Positions 1 through 8,800 of a DNA stretch of 64,000 nt are shown in pieces. The notes beneath the pieces were generated by a model that did no database searches, had not been told where the DNA came from, and saw only the letters and a program-made list of their open reading frames with translations. Location: assembly GCA_017428785.1 (NCBI GenBank), contig JAFRQD010000046.1:20212-84211 (forward strand), read 5' to 3'. Origin of the DNA: Bacteroidaceae bacterium. Lineage in GTDB: Bacteria; Bacteroidota; Bacteroidia; Bacteroidales; Bacteroidaceae. Positions within the stretch are counted from its first letter, which is position 1. Each line of letters begins with the position of its first letter. The position numbers and the translations under genes are program-made.

Positions 1-742
1 TGATGGTATCCACCTCGTCCTGAGGAACAGAAGAAGAGCCGTGGAGCACGATGGGGAAGCCGGGGAGCTTCTTCTCAATCTCGTGCAGGATGTCGAAGGC
101 CAATGGAGGAGGCACGAGCCTGCCGGTCTTCGGGTCGCGGGTGCACTGCTCGGGAGTGAACTTGTAGGCGCCGTGGCTCGTACCGATGCTGATGGCGAGG
201 CTGTCGCAACCGCTGCGGGTGCTGAAGTCAACAACTTCCTCGGGCTTTGTGTAATGAGAAACCTCGCTGGCAACCTCATCCTCTACGCCTGCCAGTACGC
301 CCAGCTCAGCCTCGACGGTCACGTCGTACTTGTGAGCATACTCCACAACCTTCTTCGTCAGGGCGATGTTCTCCTCATAGGGGAGAGAAGAGCCGTCGAT
401 CATGACGCTGGAGAAACCGTTGTCGATGCAGTCCTTGCAGAGTTCGAATGTGTCGCCGTGGTCGAGGTGAAGCACAATCTGAGGATTCTCGCAGCCGAGT
501 TCCTTAGCGTATTCCACTGCGCCCTGAGCCATGTAGCGGAGGATGGTGCCGTTAGCATAGTTGCGTGCGCCCTTGCTGACCTGCATGATGACGGGAGACT
601 TTGTCTCTACTGCAGCCTGAATGATGGCCTGCATCTGTTCGAGAGTGTTGAAGTTGAAAGCTGGGATGGCATAGCCGCCAGCAACTGCCTTTGCGAACAT
701 TTCACGGGTGTTCACCAGGCCGAGTTCTTTGTAACTTGTCAT
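1..742 (-). CDS. fba: Class II fructose-bisphosphate aldolase, N-terminal 247 residues (runs off the window)
   Basis: Read on the minus strand from ATG at 742, this encodes MTSYKELGLVNTREMF onward and is still open at base 1, so the C-terminus lies outside the window. Class II aldolases cleave fructose 1,6-bisphosphate to dihydroxyacetone phosphate and glyceraldehyde 3-phosphate in the cytosol using a divalent metal. Visible family signatures are the metal-binding segment LHLDHGD, a conserved ISIGTSHGAYKF segment, and VLHGSSSVP near the visible end. Family members of this type are about 330 residues, so about three quarters is present. A TATCTTTG promoter element lies about 55 bases upstream of the start. 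Identity is clear from the motifs; the overlapping long plus-strand frame is an antisense shadow. Confidence 0.93.
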   Translation of the reverse strand, partial: MTSYKELGLVNTREMFAKAVAGGYAIPAFNFNTLEQMQAIIQAAVETKSPVIMQVSKGARNYANGTILRYMAQGAVEYAKELGCENPQIVLHLDHGDTFELCKDCIDNGFSSVMIDGSSLPYEENIALTKKVVEYAHKYDVTVEAELGVLAGVEDEVASEVSHYTKPEEVVDFSTRSGCDSLAISIGTSHGAYKFTPEQCTRDPKTGRLVPPPLAFDILHEIEKKLPGFPIVLHGSSSVPQDEVDTI

Positions 743-796
743 AGATTTAATGGTTATTGTTTATTGGTTATGGGTTGTTGACTTTTAAATCGGCTG

Positions 797-804
797 CAAA
801 GATA
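797..804 (-). promoter_or_regulatory. Bacteroidetes-type -7 promoter element for fba
   Basis: On the minus strand the sequence reads TATCTTTG followed by CAG, matching the TAnnTTTG consensus of the Bacteroidetes housekeeping sigma factor. It lies about 55 bases upstream of the fba start codon, which implies a leader of roughly 50 bases. Confidence 0.7.
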
Positions 805-876
805 GTACAATTAATTCAGAATTCATAATTCGTAATTTATAATTTTCCTCTTTGCTGCAAATTTGCAATGTCTGCT

Positions 877-1920
877 TTACATTGCCTTCACGAGATAGGT
901 GACTGTAGGCAGGTGGTCGCTGAAGCCGTTGAGCCATACGCCTCCTGCGTGAGTTCGCTTCGGTGAGCCTTTATACTTGCCCTCTTGCTGAAGGAGGTAG
1001 TCGCGCTTGAAGATGTGATATCCGTAAAGCGTGAGTTCCTTGTACTCCTTCTTCCCGTCCACATCGAGCATGTTCTTGGAGCAAACAATCTGGTCGAAGA
1101 GATTCCAGCCGCCCTGATAGGTGAGTGTGCCTTGTCCTTTGCTTCTGAGGATGTCCCACCACGGGTTGTAGAAGTCGCCTTCGCCCACATCCTTCATCTT
1201 CCTCTTGGCCCCCAGGCATTTCGCCATGGAATTGTCGTCGGGGTCGTCGTTCATGTCGCCCATCACCATGATGTGTTGCGAAGGGTCGGCCAGGCGGATG
1301 CTGTCGGTCAATGCCCTGACTTGCTTGCCTCCGTCTTCTCGGTAGATGTTTTCATGTCCGCGACTCGGCAAGTGGCACACGATGACCGTGAGATTGTCGC
1401 CAGCCAGTTTGCCTTGCACGCAGAGGAAAGGACGGGTCTTCTGAGCCGTGTCGCCGTGCTCGAAGACATAGGGCTTGTGGAAAGCTTTGGTGATATGGAA
1501 AGCTTTGGGATTGTAGAGAAGGGCACAGTCCACGCCACGCTTGTCGGGACCCTCGAAGTGGATGTACTTGTATCCGCGCTGCTTCATGCAAGGCTGAGCC
1601 GTGAGGTCGTCGAGCACCTTGTCGTTCTCCACCTCCACACACCCGATGATGCTTGCTCCGTAGGGCAGCTTGTCTGTCCCTAAATCGCAGAGAGCTTTGG
1701 CCATGTTCGCCAACTTATTGGAGTACTTGTTCCCGTTCCATTGGAAAGAGCCGTTGGGCAGGAAGTCGTAGTCAATCTTGTGATTGTCGTGGCAAGTGTC
1801 GAAGAGATTCTCCAGATTGTAGAAGCCAACAGCATGAACCATCAGCTTACGATCCTGGGCATTTGAGTAGGCAGCACACACAAGGAGTGCTGTGATGAAA
1901 GCTAAAAATGTTTGTTTCAT
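877..1920 (-). CDS. Secreted endonuclease/exonuclease/phosphatase (EEP) family protein
   Basis: This 347-residue protein starts with a Sec signal peptide (MKQTFLAFITALLVCAAYSNAQ) and carries the EEP fold motifs: VGFYNLENLFD near residues 31-41 (metal-binding Glu), a CHLPSRG segment, the metal/catalytic MGDMNDDPDD and the terminal NGFSDHLPTV Asp-His pair. EEP enzymes hydrolyse phosphodiester bonds in nucleic acids or phosphorylated lipids and sugars. Export and position, divergent from a TonB-dependent receptor followed by two OB-fold lipoproteins, suggest an extracytoplasmic nuclease or phosphodiesterase. A TAACTTTG promoter element sits 25 bases upstream. The substrate is inferred from context only; a phospholipase or phosphatase role is possible. 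Confidence 0.85.
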   Translation of the reverse strand: MKQTFLAFITALLVCAAYSNAQDRKLMVHAVGFYNLENLFDTCHDNHKIDYDFLPNGSFQWNGNKYSNKLANMAKALCDLGTDKLPYGASIIGCVEVENDKVLDDLTAQPCMKQRGYKYIHFEGPDKRGVDCALLYNPKAFHITKAFHKPYVFEHGDTAQKTRPFLCVQGKLAGDNLTVIVCHLPSRGHENIYREDGGKQVRALTDSIRLADPSQHIMVMGDMNDDPDDNSMAKCLGAKRKMKDVGEGDFYNPWWDILRSKGQGTLTYQGGWNLFDQIVCSKNMLDVDGKKEYKELTLYGYHIFKRDYLLQQEGKYKGSPKRTHAGGVWLNGFSDHLPTVTYLVKAM

Positions 1921-1944
1921 TTCGGTAATCGTTTATTTCAATTG

Positions 1945-1952
1945 CAAAGTTA
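1945..1952 (-). promoter_or_regulatory. -7 promoter element for the EEP gene
   Basis: The minus strand reads TAACTTTG followed by CAATTG, matching TAnnTTTG, 25 bases before the EEP start. With the plus-strand element at 2027 it makes a compact divergent promoter region of about 150 bases. Confidence 0.65.
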
Positions 1953-2026
1953 ATGCTTTTTTATGAAGAAAACTCTTTTAACGAAAAAAATATGCTGTTA
2001 CTTGAAGAAGTTAGCATAATTTTTTA

Positions 2027-2034
2027 TAAGTTTG
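2027..2034 (+). promoter_or_regulatory. -7 promoter element for the TonB-receptor operon
   Basis: The plus strand reads TAAGTTTG followed by CAGC, matching TAnnTTTG, with a TTG at 2002-2004 about 22 bases upstream as a possible -33 element. It lies 37 bases before the receptor start codon. Confidence 0.65.
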
Positions 2035-2070
2035 CAGCATAATAAATAAATTCTAATAAGTATACGCGTA

Positions 2071-4638
2071 ATGAAAATGAAACATCTGCTTGTGGCGTTA
2101 GCCTTTATGGCTGCGCCTTTGAGCCACGCTCAGACCGTGGAGACGGCCGACGTGGATTCGCTGGGCACTGTGGAAGAAGAATTTCTGACCGACGACAGTA
2201 ATTTCACTTTCACGGAATCGCAGCTCGGCGAGAACGATGACATGACATCAGACGTCATTCACATCAATTCCTCCACCAACGTCTATACCAGCCAGATCAG
2301 TTGGACATGGAGTGGCATCTGGTTCAAGTATCGTGCATTGGACAATGCCTATAACGACATCTACATGAATGGCGTGCAGGTCAACAATCCAGAGAACGGT
2401 CGCTTTACATATTCCACCATCGGCGGCATGAACGATGCCGTTCGAAACAAGGACGATGTGAGTCCCTTCGAGGGCAACAACTTCTCCTTCAGCGGACTGG
2501 GCGGCAGCAGCAACTACAACTTCAGGGCCAGCCAAATGCCTTCAGGACACAAAGTTACGCTTTCCGGAGCCAATCGCAACTATACCCTTCGTGGCATGTA
2601 CTCCTATGGCTCAGGTCTCAGCAAAGACGGTTGGGCTTTCTTCGGCACAATCGGCTATCGCTGGGCAAACATGCAGACTGCATCCATCAAGGGCACATTC
2701 TACAACAGTCTCGCTTACTTCATGGCTGTTCAAAAGGTTATCAACGAGAAGCACTCCCTGAACCTCGCAACATGGGGTAGTCCAACGGAAAGAGCCACAG
2801 CCGGCGCAAGTACCGACGAAGCTAATTGGCTCGCCAACGACTACCTTTATAACCCCTATTGGGGCTATCAGGGCGGCAAGAAGAGGGCCAGTCGCGTCGT
2901 CAACAACTTTGAGCCAAGCGTCCTCTTGACTTGGGACTATAACATAAAGGACAACATGAAGCTCACGACGAGCGCCTTCCTGAAGTTCGCCAAGTACAAG
3001 AGCACAAAGCTCAATTACAGCGGTACCAATCCGCATCCCGATTATTGGAAGCGCTTCCCATCATATAATTATGATGTATGGGGAAGAGAAGGCGACTACA
3101 ACTACGACAACGCAGCTTTTTGGGCGGCTTACGACAATTGGCAGGACGAGTCCTATCGCCAGATTAACTTCGACGAGCTCTACTTCGCCAACACCCAGCT
3201 CAACAAGATCGGCGCAGACGCTATTTATTGGATTGAGGCCCGCCACAACAACCACTTGATGACTAATCTGGCAAGCACTTACGAGTGGAACATAAGGCCG
3301 GGAGCCAAGTGGAGTGTTGGCGTACAGATGCTCAGCAATCGCGGTTCGCACTACAGGACTATCGATGACCTTTTGGGCGGTCAGTACTTCCACAATACCA
3401 ACACCTATCTGGTGGGCGACTATCAAGAGACTTCGACCGAAGCGATGTATGATGTGAATCACGGTTATCAGAAACTCATCGAAGGCGACCGCTACGGTTA
3501 TGACTATGACCTGTGGAACCAGGATGTCAAGCTCTGGACGAGCTTCACAATGGACCGCGACATCATGCATAGCTTTATTACCGGCAAGATAGGTGGACGC
3601 AGGATGTGGCGTGAAGGCTTCATGCGTAACGGTCTCTTCCAGGACAACAGCTATGGCAAGAGCGGCATAGCACACTTCCTCGATGGTGGCTTGAAGTTGG
3701 GTTCTACCGTCAATCTCGGCAAAGGTCATGCTGTTACAGCAGGCTTGGGGTATGAACTCAGAGCTCCTGGAGCATCTGTCGCTTTCATGTGTCCCGAGAT
3801 GAACAATGATTATGCCCAGAACCTCGAGAATGAGAAGGTGCTGAGTGCTGAACTTGGCTATGCCATCAATAACAAGTGGTTCCGCCTTAACCTGAATGGA
3901 TACTACTATCGCATCAACGACGGAAACGAGTGGCAGCAATACTACAACGACGACATCAACAGCTTCTCATACAATAGCCTTACAGGTGTGAAAAGGGAAT
4001 ACTATGGCGTGGAACTCGGTTTGAAGTTCAAGATTACCAGCAGTCTCGACATTCTTGCATTAGGTACTTATAGCGAAGCCAAGTATATCGCAGATACACA
4101 GGTCAACTGGATGAGCAGTACCACCGGCAAGATAAACGAGGAAATCTGCCACAACAAGGGAATGCGTCAAAGCGGAACGCCTTTGGCTGCAGCAAGTCTC
4201 GGGGTGAACTATCGCATCAAGCGTTGGTTCCTCAATGTGACAGGCAATTATTACGACCGCATCTATCTCTCCTACAGCACGAACATGCGCTACGAGAACA
4301 ATCTCAAGAATGCAGGCCGCTATCATGCAGGAGAATATGATGTACCAGCTCAGGCAAAGGGCAATGGAGGCTTTATGCTCGATGCAAGCATTGGCCGTCA
4401 GTTCTTTGTCTTCCATCATCCCCTTAGCGTCAATCTGCAGCTCTGCAACCTGACTCACCGTCGCAACATCACAACCGGCGGTTATGAGCAGAGCAGAAGC
4501 AACTACAGCGTCACAGAAACAGAAAACGCAGGCACGGAAGTCACTACGAAGCCTCGTACCTATAACTTCGAGAAGAATGCCAAGCGCTTCTATGCTCAGG
4601 GCTTCAACTTCTTGCTTAACGTGAACTACAGATTCTAA
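2071..4638 (+). CDS. TonB-dependent-receptor-like outer membrane protein
   Basis: The 855-residue product has a signal peptide (MKMKHLLVALAFMAAPLSHAQ), a plug-like region over about residues 45-165 (YMNGVQVNN, FSFSGLGGSSNYNFRASQ) and a long barrel-like region rich in alternating aromatic residues. It ends in NVNYRF, a typical terminal aromatic beta-signal for outer-membrane insertion. There is no N-terminal carboxypeptidase-like regulatory domain and no obvious TonB box, so it belongs to the shorter receptor subtype. It begins a run of same-strand genes: two lipoproteins, an SGNH hydrolase and an LRR-dockerin protein. The likely role is high-affinity uptake of a ligand prepared by the neighbouring exported proteins. 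The ligand is unknown; nucleic-acid-derived material is the inference from the adjacent nuclease. Confidence 0.82.
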   Translation: MKMKHLLVALAFMAAPLSHAQTVETADVDSLGTVEEEFLTDDSNFTFTESQLGENDDMTSDVIHINSSTNVYTSQISWTWSGIWFKYRALDNAYNDIYMNGVQVNNPENGRFTYSTIGGMNDAVRNKDDVSPFEGNNFSFSGLGGSSNYNFRASQMPSGHKVTLSGANRNYTLRGMYSYGSGLSKDGWAFFGTIGYRWANMQTASIKGTFYNSLAYFMAVQKVINEKHSLNLATWGSPTERATAGASTDEANWLANDYLYNPYWGYQGGKKRASRVVNNFEPSVLLTWDYNIKDNMKLTTSAFLKFAKYKSTKLNYSGTNPHPDYWKRFPSYNYDVWGREGDYNYDNAAFWAAYDNWQDESYRQINFDELYFANTQLNKIGADAIYWIEARHNNHLMTNLASTYEWNIRPGAKWSVGVQMLSNRGSHYRTIDDLLGGQYFHNTNTYLVGDYQETSTEAMYDVNHGYQKLIEGDRYGYDYDLWNQDVKLWTSFTMDRDIMHSFITGKIGGRRMWREGFMRNGLFQDNSYGKSGIAHFLDGGLKLGSTVNLGKGHAVTAGLGYELRAPGASVAFMCPEMNNDYAQNLENEKVLSAELGYAINNKWFRLNLNGYYYRINDGNEWQQYYNDDINSFSYNSLTGVKREYYGVELGLKFKITSSLDILALGTYSEAKYIADTQVNWMSSTTGKINEEICHNKGMRQSGTPLAAASLGVNYRIKRWFLNVTGNYYDRIYLSYSTNMRYENNLKNAGRYHAGEYDVPAQAKGNGGFMLDASIGRQFFVFHHPLSVNLQLCNLTHRRNITTGGYEQSRSNYSVTETENAGTEVTTKPRTYNFEKNAKRFYAQGFNFLLNVNYRF

Positions 4639-4679
4639 AAGCGACATCAACTATACATTATATATAATAATAGGAAGCA

Positions 4680-5522
4680 ATGAAAAAGCAATCATTCATC
4701 ATAGCCCTTTTGGCAGGAGCCTTCGCTTTGGCCTCCTGTCAAGACGGGAATTGGGACATTCCCGAGGGCATTCCTTATGGCAATAACGACCTGCAGGCTG
4801 GCACCGCAGTTACCATTGCAGAATTGCAGAGCACTTATGCCAGCGTCATCAGCAGCGACAGCTACAAGCAGATAACAGACGACCTTTGGCTGCGCTGCGT
4901 GGTCAACGGTAACGACTATGGCGATAACCTCTATAAGCAAGTATCCGTTCAGGACGAGACCGGCGGCATCATCATAGGCATCAATGGTTCCGACCAAGGT
5001 GCATTCATGCCTGTCGGCCAGAAGCTCCTCATCAGCCTCAAGAACCTCTATATTGGCGGCTATGGCAATATGGCACAGATAGGAGGCCTTTATAATGGAA
5101 GCCTGGGGCGCATGGAACTCCCAGAATGGAAGCAGCATGTCCGCCTCATTATGGATAATACATCAGAGGCTGCAGCTTTTGGCTCGATGAAGGTAGATAC
5201 TCTTGACTTCGATCCAAACAAGACGATGGCTCAGCAATCGGGTAGAGTGGTGCGTCTGAGTGGCGTGACTATCAGCAGGGAAGGCACTCCTGTTATCGCT
5301 CCCGACGACGGCTCTGTAAGTCTCGTCAGCAATTGCGTTAACCGTACCCTTTCAGGAGGCAACGCAGGCAGTAAGTGCGTGCTTCGCACCAGCACATATG
5401 CAGTCTTCAAGGGTATCACTGTTCCCACCGAAGCCGTTGAACTCTATGGCATCGCTACCATCTATCGTGGCACATGGCAGATACTTGCCCGTACCCAAAG
5501 CGATTTGGCTTGGACTAAATAA
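4680..5522 (+). CDS. DUF5689-type lipoprotein (OB-fold-like)
   Basis: The 280-residue protein has a lipoprotein signal peptide with a lipobox ending LASC (Cys20) followed by QDGNWDIPEG. The mature part contains a DUF5689-like region: TVTIAELQSTYA-type opening, then LWLRCVVNGNDYGDNLYKQV and GGIIIGINGSD, the pattern of small beta-barrel OB folds. It follows the TonB receptor by 42 bases and is probably co-transcribed. Such lipoproteins often serve as surface ligand-binding partners of TonB-dependent receptors. Direct binding to nucleic acid or another polymer is inferred from the fold type and neighbours, not shown. Confidence 0.78.
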   Translation: MKKQSFIIALLAGAFALASCQDGNWDIPEGIPYGNNDLQAGTAVTIAELQSTYASVISSDSYKQITDDLWLRCVVNGNDYGDNLYKQVSVQDETGGIIIGINGSDQGAFMPVGQKLLISLKNLYIGGYGNMAQIGGLYNGSLGRMELPEWKQHVRLIMDNTSEAAAFGSMKVDTLDFDPNKTMAQQSGRVVRLSGVTISREGTPVIAPDDGSVSLVSNCVNRTLSGGNAGSKCVLRTSTYAVFKGITVPTEAVELYGIATIYRGTWQILARTQSDLAWTK

Positions 5523-5554
5523 ATAAGAAAACAAACAATAACACATATAGCATT

Positions 5555-7891
5555 ATGAAAAAGACTTTAAAAACATTTGCACTCATGTTGCTGACGGCTT
5601 TAGCTTTCAGTAGCTGTGTTGACGTTCCCGCTCCATTCAATCTGCCTGACAAGAGCAGCAACGGCGGTGGCTCATCAGAAGTAGTAGGCATTTCTGCGAC
5701 TTGCAAGGAAGCTCTGGATATTATCAATGCCTTGAGCAATGGTGGGGCTACAAGCCAAACCTATGTGGTAACAGGTTACATTACTGATGTCTTCGCTATT
5801 AGTGGCAAGCCATGCTTCTGGATGGCTGACACTCCTGATGGCGGTAAGGTTATCGAGGCATTTGCTGCTTCATTACCTGAAGGAGTGGCCGCTTTCGAAA
5901 TTGGTATGAAGGTGAAGGTAACAGGTAAACTCAAGAAATATGTTAAGAACGATAACGTTACCCCTGAAGTTGAGAACCCCACAGTTGTAGTTCTTGAGAA
6001 TGGTGGCGGATCTTCATCAGGAGAATCAACACTGATTGACTTTACTAAGGGGCAAGGCTCTTGGACCATCAATAGTGTAAGTGGTCCTGAAGTCTGGACC
6101 AATAGCTCACAATATGGTCAAGTAGCAAGCGGCTTTATTGACAATGGCTGCAAAGCTGCTGAAGGATGGCTGATATCTCCGGAGATTGACTTGACAAATA
6201 GCACGAATACCCAGATTGTCCTCAACGAGGCAGTCAACAAGATTGCAACTGGCAGTAGTGTGGATTCGCAGTGCCAAGTGCTTGCCTGTCTGAGTGGTGA
6301 CGCAAGCGGGGCCAACAATTGGCAGCTCCTTACAGCAGACAAGCGTCCGGCAGGCACAAGCTGGACTTTCCAGGACGATACATTCAATGCTTCTGCTTTT
6401 GACGGCAAGAAGATTCTGCTTGCTTTCAAGTACATCAGCACGGATAGTAGTGCGCCTTCATGGGAAATAAAGGCCGTCAAGTTAAGGAATGGTAATGGCA
6501 GCCAAGGCAGTGGTGACAATGGTGGCGGTTCAAGTACATCTGGTTCCTCAAAGCAGAGTCCGCTTTCCGTTGCTCAAGCTAAGAATGCCAGCGGAAACAA
6601 CTATGTGAAGGGATATATTGTAGGATATGTTGATGGAATGACTTTGGCTTCTGGTGCAACATTTGCAGTTCCGTCTAATGCAGAAACAGAAATACTATTG
6701 GCAGATTCGCCCGATGAGACTAACCCGGACAATGCATTCCCAGTTCAGCTTCCTACTGGAGCGATTCGCGACGCATTAGAACTCTCGGCTCATCCTGATT
6801 ATTTAAAGCAGGAAGTCCTGTTGTATGGCTCTTTGGAGAAATACTTCGGTGTGCAGGGCATGAAGAGTACCTCATGGGCTCAAATCAATGGCCAATCCTT
6901 TGGCGTAGATCCAGAGGGAGGCAGTAGTAGCGGGGACAATACAGGAGAAGGAGAATCTGCAACTCCTCAAGGCAACGGAACATTAGATAATCCCTATAAT
7001 GTCGCTGGAGCAATAAACTTTGTAATAAGTTTAGGCTCTGACGTTGCTTCCCCCCAGGAAGTATATGTTAAGGGCATTGTTAAGGCCAATACTACAAATC
7101 AAAGTAAGTTTGAACAGTATGGCGACATGACCTTTACCATGATAGACAAGAATTACGAGAATGCGGAGTTCCTTGCATATCAGGTTTTAGGTCTTGAGAA
7201 CAAGAAATTCACTGACATAAATGATATCAAACCAGGTGATGAGGTGGTTGTATATGGAAAGGTTGTCTATTTTAAGGGCAACACTCCCGAAACGAGCAAG
7301 GGTACTGCACATGTATATAGTATAAATGGAAAGACTCAGTCCGATAACGGACAGGGTGGTAATGGCGACGATACGCCTCCCACTCCTGGCCCTGGTGGCG
7401 AAGAGGTAAACGAACTTGTCAATGGTAATTTCGAGGAGTGGGTGAGTGCCTCAGAGCCTCTTGGATGGAAGTCGGTAAGCTCTGCAAGCAGTGCAACCGT
7501 AGAGCAATTCCAGGACTCTCACGACCAAGGAACCTTTTCTTGCCTTATTAAAGCAAATCCAGACACAAATATGCGTCTTGCCACTCAGGAAATTACTCTT
7601 GCCGCAGGAACCTATGTCTTCTCCTTCTATGCTAAAGCAGCGTCGGCCTCATATGCTCAGACTCGCATCGGCTATGTGCCCATAAAGGCCGACGGCAGCG
7701 TGGATTCATATAAATACAATAGTGCATTCTTCGACATCAATAATAATGAGTGGACTTATATTGAGAACGAATTTACGCTGACAGCGGAAACTAAGGTTTG
7801 TCTCCTTGTTATGAATCCAAAGAGCAACAAAGACAAGCAATATGAGGCTCAGGACATCCTCGTCGACGATGCCGCTTTGGTAAAGAAATAA
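5555..7891 (+). CDS. Multidomain surface lipoprotein with OB-fold-like and jelly-roll domains
   Basis: The 778-residue protein has a lipobox ending FSSC (Cys21). Gly/Ser-rich linkers separate about five modules: an OB-like domain at about 48-150 (YVVTGYITDVFAISGKPCFW), a choice-of-anchor-J-like jelly roll at about 152-310 (GWLISPEIDL), a DUF6359-like OB region at about 335-450 (NYVKGYIVGYVDG), a further OB-like domain at about 478-595 (EVYVKGIVKANTT) and a C-terminal carbohydrate-binding-like module at about 615-778 (LVNGNFEEW). Linkers such as SSNGGGSS and GDNGGGSSTSGSS look like flexible surface spacers. It lies 32 bases after the DUF5689 gene and 6 bases before the SGNH gene. Three OB-type modules in one lipoprotein suggest multivalent binding of an extended polymer. 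Confidence 0.75.
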   Translation: MKKTLKTFALMLLTALAFSSCVDVPAPFNLPDKSSNGGGSSEVVGISATCKEALDIINALSNGGATSQTYVVTGYITDVFAISGKPCFWMADTPDGGKVIEAFAASLPEGVAAFEIGMKVKVTGKLKKYVKNDNVTPEVENPTVVVLENGGGSSSGESTLIDFTKGQGSWTINSVSGPEVWTNSSQYGQVASGFIDNGCKAAEGWLISPEIDLTNSTNTQIVLNEAVNKIATGSSVDSQCQVLACLSGDASGANNWQLLTADKRPAGTSWTFQDDTFNASAFDGKKILLAFKYISTDSSAPSWEIKAVKLRNGNGSQGSGDNGGGSSTSGSSKQSPLSVAQAKNASGNNYVKGYIVGYVDGMTLASGATFAVPSNAETEILLADSPDETNPDNAFPVQLPTGAIRDALELSAHPDYLKQEVLLYGSLEKYFGVQGMKSTSWAQINGQSFGVDPEGGSSSGDNTGEGESATPQGNGTLDNPYNVAGAINFVISLGSDVASPQEVYVKGIVKANTTNQSKFEQYGDMTFTMIDKNYENAEFLAYQVLGLENKKFTDINDIKPGDEVVVYGKVVYFKGNTPETSKGTAHVYSINGKTQSDNGQGGNGDDTPPTPGPGGEEVNELVNGNFEEWVSASEPLGWKSVSSASSATVEQFQDSHDQGTFSCLIKANPDTNMRLATQEITLAAGTYVFSFYAKAASASYAQTRIGYVPIKADGSVDSYKYNSAFFDINNNEWTYIENEFTLTAETKVCLLVMNPKSNKDKQYEAQDILVDDAALVKK

Positions 7892-7897
7892 AGCGAC

Positions 7898-8800
7898 ATG
7901 AAACACTCCATATTGTCCTGCCTGATTCTTATGCTGTGCCCAATTCTTTGGGCACAGCAATATGCCACTATCCTCTATCGGCAGACGGAATTGCCTCGTG
8001 CTGTTCCTGTGGTTGAGATAGATTCGGTTGTCGTTCGGGATGTTGCTGAGGTGGATGCCACCTATTTTGCAACGCCCAAGGACACGGTCTATGTGGCACA
8101 AGTACGCGAATCGCATTGGAAGGGAAAGAGAATTGGCTTCCTTGGCGACAGCATTACGCAGTTTGCCGAGTATGTCAATTCGTATGCCAGCTTGACAGGA
8201 TGTACGGCTGTCAACTATGGGGTTTCTGCCACTCACATGGCAAAAAGCAGTTCCAGCGACACGAATGCTTTTGAGAGGCGATACAGCAGTATGGCCAGGA
8301 ACCTTGATATGGTCATTGTCTTTGGCGGTACCAACGACTTTGGTCATACCACAACGGCTGCCTTCGGAGAGTTTAGCGACGGGACGAAAAGCAGCAAATA
8401 CACATTCTATGCTGGGCTCCACCGTCTCTTCAAGGGGCTGAAGACTCGTTATCCCGATATTCCTGTCGTCGTCATGCTGCCTATACATCATGGCACGGAG
8501 ATTGATCAGAAGGAGTATATCATTAACTCTGACAATACGATTACAGAGGGAACAAATGCCACGACGGGCAAGACTTTCCGCGAATATGTCAACGCCATTC
8601 GAGAGGTGGCTGCCTACTATTCCCTTATAGTTCTGGATGCTTACAGCTATTCAGGCCTGACGCCCATGACGGAGATAGGTGCGTCGAACCGAAAGTTCTT
8701 CCGCGATGGTTTGCACCTGAATGAAGCGGGAGGCTTGCGCCTGGCTCGCTGGATGTATCCTCAACTTGAAGCTGTTTACGAAATGTATTATGATTTTTAA
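7898..8800 (+). CDS. Exported SGNH/GDSL hydrolase
   Basis: The 300-residue protein has a signal peptide (MKHSILSCLILMLCPILWAQQ) and the SGNH blocks: IGFLGDSIT with the nucleophile Ser85, a conserved Gly in VNYGVSATH, VFGGTNDFG with Asn146, and RDGLHLNEAGG with Asp270 and His273. These enzymes deacylate or deacetylate carbohydrates, lipids or peptides. The start is 6 bases after the preceding stop and the stop directly abuts the next start (8801), so co-transcription is very likely. The roughly 60 residues between the signal peptide and block I are family-divergent. The substrate cannot be set from sequence; an esterase acting on the ligand of this locus is plausible. Confidence 0.83.
   Translation: MKHSILSCLILMLCPILWAQQYATILYRQTELPRAVPVVEIDSVVVRDVAEVDATYFATPKDTVYVAQVRESHWKGKRIGFLGDSITQFAEYVNSYASLTGCTAVNYGVSATHMAKSSSSDTNAFERRYSSMARNLDMVIVFGGTNDFGHTTTAAFGEFSDGTKSSKYTFYAGLHRLFKGLKTRYPDIPVVVMLPIHHGTEIDQKEYIINSDNTITEGTNATTGKTFREYVNAIREVAAYYSLIVLDAYSYSGLTPMTEIGASNRKFFRDGLHLNEAGGLRLARWMYPQLEAVYEMYYDF

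Noticed and set aside
41-781. A long plus-strand frame of 246 codons
   Set aside because: It is antisense to fba, whose conserved motifs are on the minus strand.
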